Shown here piece after piece: positions 1 to 5,861 of a stretch of DNA of 20,444 nt (position 1 is the stretch's first letter; the number at the start of each line of letters is the position of its first letter). The position numbers and the translations under genes were made by a program. Source of the DNA: an uncultured Bacilli bacterium (lineage in GTDB: Bacteria; Bacillota_I; Bacilli_A; RF39; UBA660); NCBI GenBank assembly GCA_910577075.1, contig CAJTKV010000002.1, positions 1-20,444 on the forward strand, in the 5' to 3' direction. Under the pieces are notes generated by a model. It was not told where the DNA came from. It was given only the letters and a program-made list of their open reading frames with translations, and made no database searches.

Positions 1-155
1 TGATACATATGATTAGGTAATAACTTAATTCTAGGTTTACTATTCTTATTCTTAACATATAGTATCTCGTGATGATGACAATTATAAGTTATTAATGTTA
101 CTTCATCTTCTAAATCGATATCATAATCTCTTAATTTCTTAACTTCAGTTCTCAT
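1..155 (-). CDS. Unknown protein, N-terminal part only (cut by window edge)
   Basis: Reading from the ATG at 155-153 there are 51 open codons up to the window edge, so the C-terminus is missing. The N-terminus reads MRTEVKKLRDYDIDLEDEVT, followed by a Cys-His-His-His stretch around residues 26-29 and a Lys/Asn-rich segment. An AAAGG ribosome binding site sits 8 bases before the ATG, which supports this start. The start overlaps the stop of a tiny ORF (145-216, minus), an arrangement typical of translational coupling. I do not recognise the family. The CHHH cluster might bind metal, but that is a guess from composition. No terminator or promoter can be assigned to it except in the leader up to about 420. 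Confidence 0.6.
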   Translation of the reverse strand, partial: MRTEVKKLRDYDIDLEDEVTLITYNCHHHEILYVKNKNSKPRIKLLPNHMY

Positions 156-216
156 AATTATAACCTTTATTGGCTATAATTAAATCGTTATTAACATAAA
201 TAGTTAAATCTTTCAA
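145..216 (-). CDS. Possible 23-residue leader ORF with TTG start
   Basis: A strong AAAAGGAG site lies 6 bases before a TTG at 216-214, opening 23 codons (LKDLTIYVNNDLIIANKGYN then YEN) that end in TGA at 147-145, inside the first codons of the next gene. The strong ribosome binding site and the overlap suggest it is translated and coupled to the downstream gene. It could be a leader peptide or the remnant of a longer gene. No function is recognised, and such short ORFs also occur by chance. Confidence 0.3.
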   Translation of the reverse strand: MKDLTIYVNNDLIIANKGYNYEN

Positions 217-256
217 ATTCTTCTCCTTTTAATCTATAACTACTATGACTTAACTT

Positions 257-296
257 AATATATAAGAGGGGATATATTTTTCTCCTATTATATATT
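257..296. repeat. Imperfect hairpin in the leader of the left-edge gene
   Basis: A 9-bp perfect outer stem (257-265 with 288-296) continues inward as an imperfect GAGGGG/TCTCCT-like stem around an AT-rich loop. It lies between the two tiny minus-strand ORFs, upstream of the left-edge gene. There is no long T-run after it on either strand, so it is more likely a leader structure or protein-binding site than a terminator. Confidence 0.4.
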
Positions 297-319
297 CTTA
301 ATAAATAATAATATAGATA

Positions 320-364
320 TCACGGTGGAATAATTTCATTGAAATTCAACTTAAATATAGTCAT
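320..364 (-). CDS. Possible 14-residue leader ORF
   Basis: On the minus strand an AAGGAG site lies 10 bases before the ATG at 364-362, opening MTIFKLNFNEIIPP and stopping at TGA 322-320. It is the first ORF after a probable promoter region near 390-410. A short peptide here could work by attenuation or be a gene remnant. The ribosome binding site is the only evidence. Confidence 0.25.
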   Translation of the reverse strand: MTIFKLNFNEIIPP

Positions 365-371
365 AAAATCA

Positions 372-406
372 ACACTCCTTATCTTCTACTAATATAATAC
401 GAGTGT
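372..406. promoter_or_regulatory. Inverted repeat ACACTC/GAGTGT upstream of the left-edge leader
   Basis: ACACTC at 372-377 and GAGTGT at 401-406 are perfect inverse copies 23 bases apart, flanking a TATTAT/TATATT-rich stretch that could be the minus-strand -10. The right arm is followed by a further GTTGA matching TCAAC beside the left arm after a 2-base slip. It could be an operator over the promoter that serves the left-edge gene. No clear -35 is visible. Confidence 0.3.
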
Positions 407-431
407 GTTGACTCATGGAGATAAAATCATT

Positions 432-464
432 AAAAAAAGAAGACTATTTCATCAATAATCTTCT
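432..464 (-). terminator. Rho-independent terminator after the 463-762 gene
   Basis: An 11-bp stem with one G-U pair (454-464 with 438-448) and a 5-base loop is followed on the minus strand by seven T residues (438-432). The stem overlaps the TAG stop codon of the gene it terminates. Confidence 0.85.
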
Positions 465-762
465 ATACCTTAACTAAGTTTTGTTTGATATTTTTAAGTA
501 GGGTATCTAGAGTTTTAATTGTAATTGGCATACTTCTATTATAGAGAAACAAATTCTCCTTATCAAAGTAAATCAATATAATATCTTTATCCTTAATAGT
601 AATATTTACCTTATGGGGTTCTATAAGACTAAGATTAGTATTTTTAATCTTTAGTATTCTTCCTTGTTTAAATTGATACTTAACATTATTAAACATACAA
701 GTTGTTACAATTCTTTTCTCTAGCTTCTCATCTTTAATCAAATTACTTACTTCATATTCCAT
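463..762 (-). CDS. Small hypothetical protein, 99 aa
   Basis: A 99-residue soluble protein, rich in Lys, Ile and Asn, with no membrane segment or signal peptide. The pattern (short helix, then alternating hydrophobic and charged strands such as HKVNITIKDKDIILIYF, then a C-terminal helix) suggests a small alpha/beta or beta-rich fold. I do not recognise the family. It lies just downstream of tRNA-Trp on the same strand, after the tRNA terminator, and has its own terminator. No ribosome binding site precedes the ATG. Instead TGGTATAAAA lies directly before it, so if that is the -10 the message would begin almost at the start codon (leaderless). Alternatively it is reached by read-through from the tRNA. 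Confidence 0.7.
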   Translation of the reverse strand: MEYEVSNLIKDEKLEKRIVTTCMFNNVKYQFKQGRILKIKNTNLSLIEPHKVNITIKDKDIILIYFDKENLFLYNRSMPITIKTLDTLLKNIKQNLVKV

Positions 763-781
763 TTTTTATACCATTTTTCCG

Positions 782-823
782 TAAAAATAAAAATCACTGA
801 AACCCTTATAATTCCAGCGATTT
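782..823 (-). terminator. Rho-independent terminator of tRNA-Trp
   Basis: Arms 812-823 and 791-802 pair over 12 bp with two wobble pairs. On the minus strand the stem is followed by TTATTTTT (790-783). It lies 40 bases after the tRNA-Trp 3' end. The plus strand also carries five T residues, but no plus-strand gene precedes it. Confidence 0.8.
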
Positions 824-862
824 TTCGATATTTTAAGTTGAAAGTTCAACTAAAATTCTTAA

Positions 863-936
863 TGGCAGGGGCGGAGAGAATCGAACTCCCATCAAAAGTT
901 TTGGAGACTCCTATGCTACCATTATACCACGCCCCT
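863..936 (-). tRNA. trnW: tRNA-Trp (anticodon CCA)
   Basis: The 74-base minus-strand sequence folds as a cloverleaf. The acceptor stem AGGGGCG/CGCCCCT is perfect over 7 bp, the D-arm carries ATGGTAGCA, the anticodon loop CTCCAAA gives anticodon CCA, and the T-arm carries the GTTCGATTC loop. The 3' end is GCCA, so CCA is encoded. The anticodon stem uses G-U pairs. It reads UGG. Since TGA is used as a stop in this window, a UCA-anticodon tRNA-Trp need not exist. The overall pattern resembles Bacillus-type tRNA-Trp. A terminator follows at 782-823. Confidence 0.95.
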
Positions 937-1005
937 AGATATAACTTGCCAACGAATTAATTCTATCATATTATTTTATTACTTTCAATATTTAATATAC
1001 AACTA

Positions 1006-1034
1006 TTAACTTTTTCTGTCATATGTGCTAAAAT
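1006..1034 (+). promoter_or_regulatory. Promoter of the 1051 gene (TTAACT / TGCTAAAAT)
   Basis: A -35-like TTAACT (1006-1011) is followed by a 17-base spacer and an extended -10, TGCTAAAAT (1026-1034). The start of transcription would be near 1041, directly at the AAGGAG ribosome binding site, which implies a very short leader. Confidence 0.7.
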
Positions 1035-1050
1035 AAAGTAAGGAGAAAAT

Positions 1051-1869
1051 ATGAAAAAAAAGATAGTCATAATTTTAATAATAATTTTTCTTTTAATAAT
1101 ATTTTGGTTGTTTTATCACAATACAGGACTTGGTACTAGTGAAAAGATATACAAAATAGAATTCGAAAATGCTAAGTGTAATTTATCTGAACGTATTATT
1201 TATTCTTATTCGGATGATTTAAGCATAACTTCTATGTGTGGCGAAGTTTACTATATTGATAAAACCAATAACAAAATATCACTTGGAGAAGCTATAGACA
1301 GAAAAATCATCACTATAAATGACATAATAGAAAAGTTAAAAACACTAGATACTGATGGTCGCTCTACTGTCTATGCATACGATAAAAATAGCAAAACAAT
1401 ATCAGATAGTAGCTTTAGATTTGAAATATGTGATAAAGAAGAAGGTATAAATCATCAAAGATTTTTATCTTCAAAGTCCAATAATTATGAATGTGTAAAA
1501 CGTAAGGAAAAGGATTTTAAACTAACTTTTGAAAATGGTAAATGTAATGCCAAAGAAAAAATTATATATACATCACCAGATGGTTATAACATATATTCAA
1601 GATGTGGCGAAATATATTATACTGATGAATCAAATGACAAAATTCCTTTAAGCATAGCACTTGAAAAAGACTATATTACAACTTGGGACATTTCCGATAA
1701 AATGCAATTAGGCGACGTTTTTTTAGACGGAACAGAAGTATACGAATATAATAAAAAGAAAAAAACTATATCAGATACAAGTTTTAAATTGGAATTCTGT
1801 GCTACTTTGGATGGCTTAAATGATCAATTATTTTTAGCCATTAATTCCGATAACTATAAATTTAATTAA
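1051..1869 (+). CDS. Membrane-anchored protein with two tandem Cys-rich B domains
   Basis: The 272-aa protein starts with MKKK and one hydrophobic segment (about residues 4-22), an uncleaved anchor or signal. The rest is predicted outside the membrane and consists of two copies of one ~115-residue domain (about 35-149 and 154-272). Each copy has the pattern FENAKCN/FENGKCN, CGE(V/I)YY, then an (I/P)L..A(I/L)...I(S/T)..DI segment, an FE(I/F)C and a closing SNNYEC-like motif. Cysteines are C43, C63, C127, C148 in copy 1 and C165, C185, C250 in copy 2. The fourth cysteine of copy 2 is replaced by Phe271. The same domain forms the gene at 7941 and, more distantly, the C-terminus of the gene at 14233. 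An AAGGAG site precedes the ATG, with a promoter at 1006-1034. Function unknown. Confidence 0.85.
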   Translation: MKKKIVIILIIIFLLIIFWLFYHNTGLGTSEKIYKIEFENAKCNLSERIIYSYSDDLSITSMCGEVYYIDKTNNKISLGEAIDRKIITINDIIEKLKTLDTDGRSTVYAYDKNSKTISDSSFRFEICDKEEGINHQRFLSSKSNNYECVKRKEKDFKLTFENGKCNAKEKIIYTSPDGYNIYSRCGEIYYTDESNDKIPLSIALEKDYITTWDISDKMQLGDVFLDGTEVYEYNKKKKTISDTSFKLEFCATLDGLNDQLFLAINSDNYKFN

Positions 1870-1956
1870 ATATAATGCTTATTTAATATGAATACCTATT
1901 TGTCATGATAAAAACGCCAAAATTTAAAAGAAAAAATAAAAGTTGCTCGAAATTAT

Positions 1957-1985
1957 AGAAGATAAAATATCTTCTTTTCTTTTTA
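1957..1985 (+). terminator. Terminator between the 1051 gene and the LysR gene
   Basis: A perfect 8-bp stem AGAAGATA/TATCTTCT (1957-1964, 1968-1975) with a 3-base loop is followed by TTTCTTTTT. Confidence 0.75.
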
Positions 1986-1994
1986 ATGATTCTT

Positions 1995-2003
1995 TGTTAA
2001 AAT
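1995..2003 (+). promoter_or_regulatory. Extended -10 promoter of the LysR gene
   Basis: TGTTAAAAT is an extended -10 about 15 bases before the AGGAGG site. The surrounding 17 bases (1993-2009) match the palindrome at 9013-9029 at 15 positions. The -35 position shows only TTTTCT. Confidence 0.5.
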
Positions 2004-2028
2004 AATAAATTACTAGGAGGCTTAAAAA

Positions 2029-2922
2029 ATGTATAAAAGCAATGTCAATTTAAACCTTTATAAAACATTTTATGATGTGGCAACTTATGGAAGCATATCT
2101 CTGGCCGCCAAAAAAACTTATTCATCTCAGCCCGCCATAAGTAAGGCAATTAAAAAATTAGAAAATGAATTAAATGTCACTTTATTTTATCGAACACTTA
2201 ATGGCGTAGAACTGACTGATTATGGAAAAGACCTATTTACCTATGTCGAAAAATCTTTCAATAACTTACTTACAGCTGAAAGACGAATAATTGAAGATGT
2301 CTCCTTAACAAAGGGAAAACTATCAATTGGCATGCCCTCTAACATTGGATCATTTTATCTATTTGAAAGTATTATGGATTTTCACAAGGAATATCCCAAT
2401 GTTGAAATAACCATAATGACAGGTTCAACAAGTAAATTAATGGAATTGCTGGAATCGCATCGTATTGACTTTTTCATTGATACAATGCCTGTTAGTACTA
2501 AAAATACTGAACTAATAATTAAAGAATTGACGTCGGTAAACTATGCCTTTATCTCTAAAAAGAACTCTAAGATTAAAGGTATAAAGGACATTCATTGTCT
2601 TAAAGATTTAGTTGATAAACAACTAATATTACCCGTACCCAATACAGCCAATAGGCTTGACTTAGATTCTCTATTTTTTGATCAAAATATTGAAGTAGAA
2701 GATGTTTTAAACATTCATACAAGCGAAATGATTATCGGAGCTGTTAAACAAGATTTGGGGATAGGCTACGTTATTGAGAATTTAATTGACAGTGAAATCG
2801 AAAAAATTGAAATAGAAGAGGAGTTGCCAAAGGTAACTATTGCTATTTGTTACAATGAGGATTATCTAACTCCTTCATCGAGAAAATTCATTAACGATTA
2901 CATGGAAGGTATATCTATATAA
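2029..2922 (+). CDS. LysR-family transcriptional regulator
   Basis: A 297-aa protein with the size and order of a LysR regulator. The N-terminal winged helix-turn-helix (about residues 7-66) has the family pattern: FYDVATYGSISLAAKK, SQPAISKAIKKLE, then LF.R and LTDYGKDL. After a linker helix, a periplasmic-binding-like effector domain (about 94-290) includes LSIGMPSNIGSFYL at its start. It is predicted cytoplasmic. LysR proteins usually control a neighbouring operon and themselves in response to a small ligand. Here both flanks carry terminators, so the target is not obvious. The nearest candidate is the radical SAM gene 120 bases downstream, which has its own long inverted repeat. An AGGAGG site lies 8 bases before the ATG. 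Confidence 0.95.
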   Translation: MYKSNVNLNLYKTFYDVATYGSISLAAKKTYSSQPAISKAIKKLENELNVTLFYRTLNGVELTDYGKDLFTYVEKSFNNLLTAERRIIEDVSLTKGKLSIGMPSNIGSFYLFESIMDFHKEYPNVEITIMTGSTSKLMELLESHRIDFFIDTMPVSTKNTELIIKELTSVNYAFISKKNSKIKGIKDIHCLKDLVDKQLILPVPNTANRLDLDSLFFDQNIEVEDVLNIHTSEMIIGAVKQDLGIGYVIENLIDSEIEKIEIEEELPKVTIAICYNEDYLTPSSRKFINDYMEGISI

Positions 2923-2938
2923 ACATAAGGACATAACT

Positions 2939-2991
2939 AAAAGGAATGGGCATTCAAATCGTGAATTATCCCATTCCTTTTTATTATTTTT
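2939..2991 (+). terminator. Strong terminator after the LysR gene
   Basis: AAAAGGAATGGG (2939-2950) pairs perfectly with CCCATTCCTTTT (2970-2981), with an inner ATTCA/TGAAT stem (2952-2956, 2962-2966). The stem is followed by TTATTATTTTT. It separates LysR from the radical SAM gene. Confidence 0.9.
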
Positions 2992-2998
2992 CAAGCTC

Positions 2999-3049
2999 AA
3001 CATTTTGTTTTAAACTGAAACTATGAAAGGTAGGATAAAACAAAATGTT
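2999..3049 (+). promoter_or_regulatory. Perfect 14-bp inverted repeat spanning the start codon of the radical SAM gene
   Basis: AACATTTTGTTTTA (2999-3012) and TAAAACAAAATGTT (3036-3049) are exact inverse copies separated by 23 bases. The right arm contains the ATG at 3045-3047 and the loop contains the purine-rich GAAAGGTAGGA ribosome binding site. If the left arm is transcribed, the start codon would be base-paired while the Shine-Dalgarno sequence is in the loop. That would allow control of translation. It could equally be a two-site DNA operator. Confidence 0.65.
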
Positions 3050-4076
3050 AAAAAGTTTAGGAGTATTTAAAGACCATACAGATGGATCTTTAAAAAGTGT
3101 ATTTGAAAAGAATGGGGGACAAATAATTGAAGCAACACTTCTTTTCAATAAGGAAGCAAAAGATGTTGTATGTGTACCAACACATCACTTTTGCAATTTA
3201 GGATGCAAGATGTGCCATTTAACTAATAATAAATTAAATAAGAAAATGGTTCCAATTAAATATGAAGATTTTAAAGAGGCGTTATATCGCAGTGTAAGAG
3301 ATGAAGAAGATAATCGTATAACAGATAAGGATAAATTATTAATATCTTTTATGGGAGTAGGAGAACCTTTACTTAATTTAGATTTAGTTAAAAAAGTATT
3401 CGCTCATGAAGAGGAGATAAAAAGAGACTTAGGATATGAAAATGTTAGTTATGCTATAAGTACTATGATGCCAAATGATAATGTTAAAGCCTTAACATCT
3501 TTAGTAAACGAATATAGTAAACCATTAAAATTACATTTCTCTTTACATACACCAATCGATGAAGAAAGACGTGAACTTATCCCATCAACTAATGTTTCAG
3601 TTACAGAAGCCTTAGATTTACTAGATTACTATCGCCACTGTGTTTTAAGTAATCCAGAATTTGTATCTGCTTACAAAGTGTTTCATAAATCATGCGATCC
3701 TATTGAAATTCATTATACTTTAATCAAGGGAGTTAATGATGGAGAAGAAGAACTTAATTTAATTACTTCTCTATTGTCTAGGTATAATATACCTATTAAA
3801 TTTATTCGCTTTAATCCTAAAACGGATATGGAAAGAAGTGAAAATGAAGAAAAATGGGTTAATACCATTGAAACAAAAGCTGGAGTAAAGGTAAGAACTT
3901 ATTCGCCTCCAGGAAGGGAAATCGGCAGTTCATGTGGTGAATTTACCAAACACTATTACCATGAAGAACTAGAGACCGAAGAAGAAAGACAGGAATTCCT
4001 TGAATGGGAAAGAAAACATTTAGTAACTCTAACAAAAGATACTGTTCTTGAATTAAAAAAACTTAATAAAAGATAG
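3045..4076 (+). CDS. RlmN/Cfr-family radical SAM methyltransferase homologue lacking the N-terminal domain
   Basis: 343 aa. The [4Fe-4S]/SAM cluster motif is CX3CX2C at C50, C54, C57 (FCNLGCKMCHL). Further RlmN-like landmarks are FMGVGEPLLNL (102-112), HFSLHTPIDEERRELIP (164-180), IHYTLIKGVND (222-232), IRFNP (254-258) and GSSCGEF (294-300). C43, seven residues before the first cluster Cys, and C297 in CGE match the two catalytic cysteines of RlmN and Cfr (E. coli RlmN C118 and C355). Those enzymes methylate carbon 2 or 8 of A2503 in 23S rRNA through a methyl-cysteine intermediate. However, only about 42 residues precede the core. RlmN has roughly 115, including an accessory RNA-binding domain. 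The chemistry is therefore likely conserved, while the substrate is uncertain. An odd inverted repeat covers the start codon. Confidence 0.85.
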   Translation: MLKSLGVFKDHTDGSLKSVFEKNGGQIIEATLLFNKEAKDVVCVPTHHFCNLGCKMCHLTNNKLNKKMVPIKYEDFKEALYRSVRDEEDNRITDKDKLLISFMGVGEPLLNLDLVKKVFAHEEEIKRDLGYENVSYAISTMMPNDNVKALTSLVNEYSKPLKLHFSLHTPIDEERRELIPSTNVSVTEALDLLDYYRHCVLSNPEFVSAYKVFHKSCDPIEIHYTLIKGVNDGEEELNLITSLLSRYNIPIKFIRFNPKTDMERSENEEKWVNTIETKAGVKVRTYSPPGREIGSSCGEFTKHYYHEELETEEERQEFLEWERKHLVTLTKDTVLELKKLNKR

Positions 4077-4099
4077 GTCTTAACAGGACCTATCTTTAT
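4071..4099 (+). terminator. Terminator after the radical SAM gene
   Basis: AGATAGGTC (4071-4079) and GACCTATCT (4087-4095) form a perfect 9-bp stem with a 7-base loop, followed by TTATT. The stem contains the TAG stop codon. Confidence 0.75.
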
Positions 4100-4115
4100 T
4101 ATGTATTTTATGGTA

Positions 4116-4124
4116 TGCTAAAAT
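4116..4124 (+). promoter_or_regulatory. Probable extended -10 promoter of the 4194 gene
   Basis: TGCTAAAAT is identical to the extended -10 before the 1051 gene. The -35 position reads TTATTA. This gives a leader of about 60 bases. Confidence 0.45.
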
Positions 4125-4193
4125 GGAAAAGAAGAAAAAATATGACACGAAATTAATAAAATATTTAAAAAAATAAAGGAAGAAAATTGAAAA

Positions 4194-4733
4194 ATGAAAA
4201 ATAAAAAAATTATAATTGTTTTAATAATTATTGGTTTAACCATCATTGGTACAGGAATTTATCTATTTAGTTACTTTTTTGGTTCAAGTAGCCAAATAAG
4301 AGGAAAAGGAACTGCTAGATTAGATAATCCCGGGGAAGTAGTTATTATAATTGAAAAAAATAAAAAATGTACACCTGTAAGCTTATCTTTGTATGCTGAT
4401 GGAACTTATGAATTATTCACGGACTATGAATCTTGTAGACCATTTCAAAAATGCACTTTAAAATTACATTATACTAAATCAATAAAAGGAAAATATGACT
4501 ATGATATTACTAAAATATTGGATAATAGTATAAATGAAAATGATAGTATTCTTAATGATAATCAAATAGATTATAAAATTTATACAAGAGCATCAGGCAG
4601 TGATTTTATTCTTGGAGAAAAATATAATCATGATTATATAATCCAAAAGGGAGAAAATAATAAATATTTAGAACAATTATTAAATACAATAGATATTGAT
4701 TTAGACATCTGCGCACTTCCTGATTATAGATAA
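4194..4733 (+). CDS. Membrane-anchored Cys-containing hypothetical protein
   Basis: 179 aa with a basic N-terminus (MKNKK) and one hydrophobic segment (about residues 6-29). The remainder is predicted extracytoplasmic, with four cysteines at 59, 81, 87 and 173, an even number compatible with two disulfides. There is no lipobox cysteine. The architecture (short anchor plus Cys-bearing ectodomain) matches the A and B proteins elsewhere in this window, but I see no clear sequence similarity to them. AAAGGAAG lies about 13 bases before the ATG, a slightly long spacing. A nearer TTG is followed at once by a stop, so ATG 4194 is preferred. Single-gene unit with its own promoter and terminator. Family not recognised. 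Confidence 0.8.
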   Translation: MKNKKIIIVLIIIGLTIIGTGIYLFSYFFGSSSQIRGKGTARLDNPGEVVIIIEKNKKCTPVSLSLYADGTYELFTDYESCRPFQKCTLKLHYTKSIKGKYDYDITKILDNSINENDSILNDNQIDYKIYTRASGSDFILGEKYNHDYIIQKGENNKYLEQLLNTIDIDLDICALPDYR

Positions 4734-4735
4734 TA

Positions 4736-4764
4736 AAAACGCGCTATTAACTAGCACGTTTTTT
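4736..4764. terminator. Bidirectional terminator between convergent genes
   Basis: AAAACGCGCTA (4736-4746) pairs with TAGCACGTTTT (4752-4762) with one mismatch. T-runs lie on both sides, TTTTTT on the plus strand and TTTTTATTA on the minus strand, which serves the convergent genes ending at 4733 and 4782. Confidence 0.8.
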
Positions 4765-4781
4765 AAGTGATCTTAAATCTT

Positions 4782-5216
4782 TTATAAGAATTTCTTAAGT
4801 TTTTCAACAATTTCTTCTTGAACTTCGATATATTCTTCAATTAAATCTTCTACTTCCAAATCTGTATCTTTATGATTTAAAAGTTTTCTTCCTTCAATAA
4901 TTCCCATATTAGTTCCCTTTAATAATAATTCGGCAATTTTTTCATCACTTTTATCAACTAAAGTTTGCATTTCAATTCCCCACCATGTCATAGCCTTATC
5001 CATGGCATTTGTTTCATGCGGGTCTTTTGAACTATAATCTGGATATAAATTTCCAATTTTATCCGTAATACTTTTATAGTAATCAACTTGTTCATTTAAT
5101 ACTTTTTTTAAATCCTTGTTTCCAATTTTATCAAAGATAAAATTAATGGAATCAATTCCCATACAAGCACCCTTATTTAACTCATCTAATACATTTATAC
5201 ATTCTTTTTCTTTCAT
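4782..5216 (-). CDS. Ferritin-like four-helix protein (DUF2383 type)
   Basis: 144 aa, almost wholly helical and soluble. The pattern KECINVLDELNKGACMGIDS at the N-terminus, an MTWWGIEMQTLVDKSDEKIA segment mid-protein, NMGIIEGRK, and a final EIVEKLKKFL match DUF2383-like ferritin-fold proteins of Firmicutes. Each helix carries spaced Glu, Asp or His residues, as in ferritin-like folds, but a full di-metal EXXH pair cannot be picked out with confidence. AGGTGA lies 6 bases before the ATG. It is transcribed divergently from the 5300 gene across an 83-base gap. A role in metal handling or stress is possible by family only. Confidence 0.65.
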   Translation of the reverse strand: MKEKECINVLDELNKGACMGIDSINFIFDKIGNKDLKKVLNEQVDYYKSITDKIGNLYPDYSSKDPHETNAMDKAMTWWGIEMQTLVDKSDEKIAELLLKGTNMGIIEGRKLLNHKDTDLEVEDLIEEYIEVQEEIVEKLKKFL

Positions 5217-5273
5217 ATAATCACCTACATATATTGTGGTTAAAATAAAAAAATATATACATTCCAGATTTTA

Positions 5274-5282
5274 TGATATAAT
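5274..5282 (+). promoter_or_regulatory. Extended -10 promoter of the 5300 gene
   Basis: TGATATAAT is a perfect extended -10 about 18 bases upstream of the ATG. There is no recognisable -35, as is common for extended -10 promoters. GAGGTGA follows as the ribosome binding site. Confidence 0.7.
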
Positions 5283-5299
5283 ACACACGAGGTGACACT

Positions 5300-5794
5300 A
5301 TGACACAGATGGAATACGATAATTTAGACTATTATGAAAGGTTAAGAACTTTGATAGTTGTAGCTGCTGAAACTAAAAGGGGTCTTGAATCCATAGTAAG
5401 AAAATATGACGCTTGGGATTATATAATGCGATTATTAGATAACTTAGAATCTTATCTTCCTCTTTTTAGTCAAGATATTGAATTTAGCTCTATAGAGCGT
5501 TTAAGTAAAAACTTTAAAGAGATGAAAGAAATTATTCCTCTAATTAGGGAGGACAAAGCCGATTATAGTTATTTGATAATGATGCTTACTACTGTTGAAG
5601 ACAAAGCTGAAAGTATGTTTCCTGATAACGTAAGATTAGCTCGCTTTTTTGATAAATTGCTAAACCATAAAGATAAGATTACCTCATCTTGTGATATCGA
5701 AATGTCGACATTTTTAAGTGTTATGAATAAGATGAAGGATAACTGTGATATAGTAAATAGTATTATCAATAATACTGAAACAAAAAAGAAATAA
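5300..5794 (+). CDS. Helical hypothetical protein, 164 aa
   Basis: A soluble, strongly helical protein with no signal or membrane segment, starting MTQMEYDNLDYYERLR and ending in a Lys-rich tail (TETKKK). Leucine/isoleucine spacing in 30-70 and 80-110 suggests a helical bundle or coiled coil. There are two cysteines in the C-terminal third. I do not recognise the family. It has its own extended -10 promoter, a GAGGTGA ribosome binding site 5 bases before the ATG, and a terminator before the C1 gene. It therefore seems to be expressed independently, although it lies next to C1 in the same direction. Confidence 0.75.
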   Translation: MTQMEYDNLDYYERLRTLIVVAAETKRGLESIVRKYDAWDYIMRLLDNLESYLPLFSQDIEFSSIERLSKNFKEMKEIIPLIREDKADYSYLIMMLTTVEDKAESMFPDNVRLARFFDKLLNHKDKITSSCDIEMSTFLSVMNKMKDNCDIVNSIINNTETKKK

Positions 5795-5799
5795 ATAAG

Positions 5800-5833
5800 A
5801 ATGTTGTATAAAATAATATACAGCATTTTATTT
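5800..5833 (+). terminator. Terminator after the 5300 gene
   Basis: An 11-bp stem with one wobble pair (5800-5810 with 5817-5827) and a 6-base loop, followed by TTATTTT. Confidence 0.8.
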
Positions 5834-5861
5834 TCTAATTATATTATTTATAGAGGTATAT

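Noticed and set aside
1..960. Prophage or integrative element end at tRNA-Trp
   Set aside because: No integrase, no second copy of the tRNA 3' end and no phage gene can be seen in the window; the left-edge gene is too short to identify.
4123..4176. 17-codon ORF MEKKKKYDTKLIKYLKK before the 4194 gene
   Set aside because: No ribosome binding site, and its ATG overlaps the probable -10 at 4119-4124, so it is unlikely to be in the message.
5569..5826. Minus-strand ORF of 85 aa, hydrophobic
   Set aside because: It lies mostly opposite the 5300 gene, runs through that gene's terminator, has no ribosome binding site, and its hydrophobic composition is a by-product of the opposite strand.
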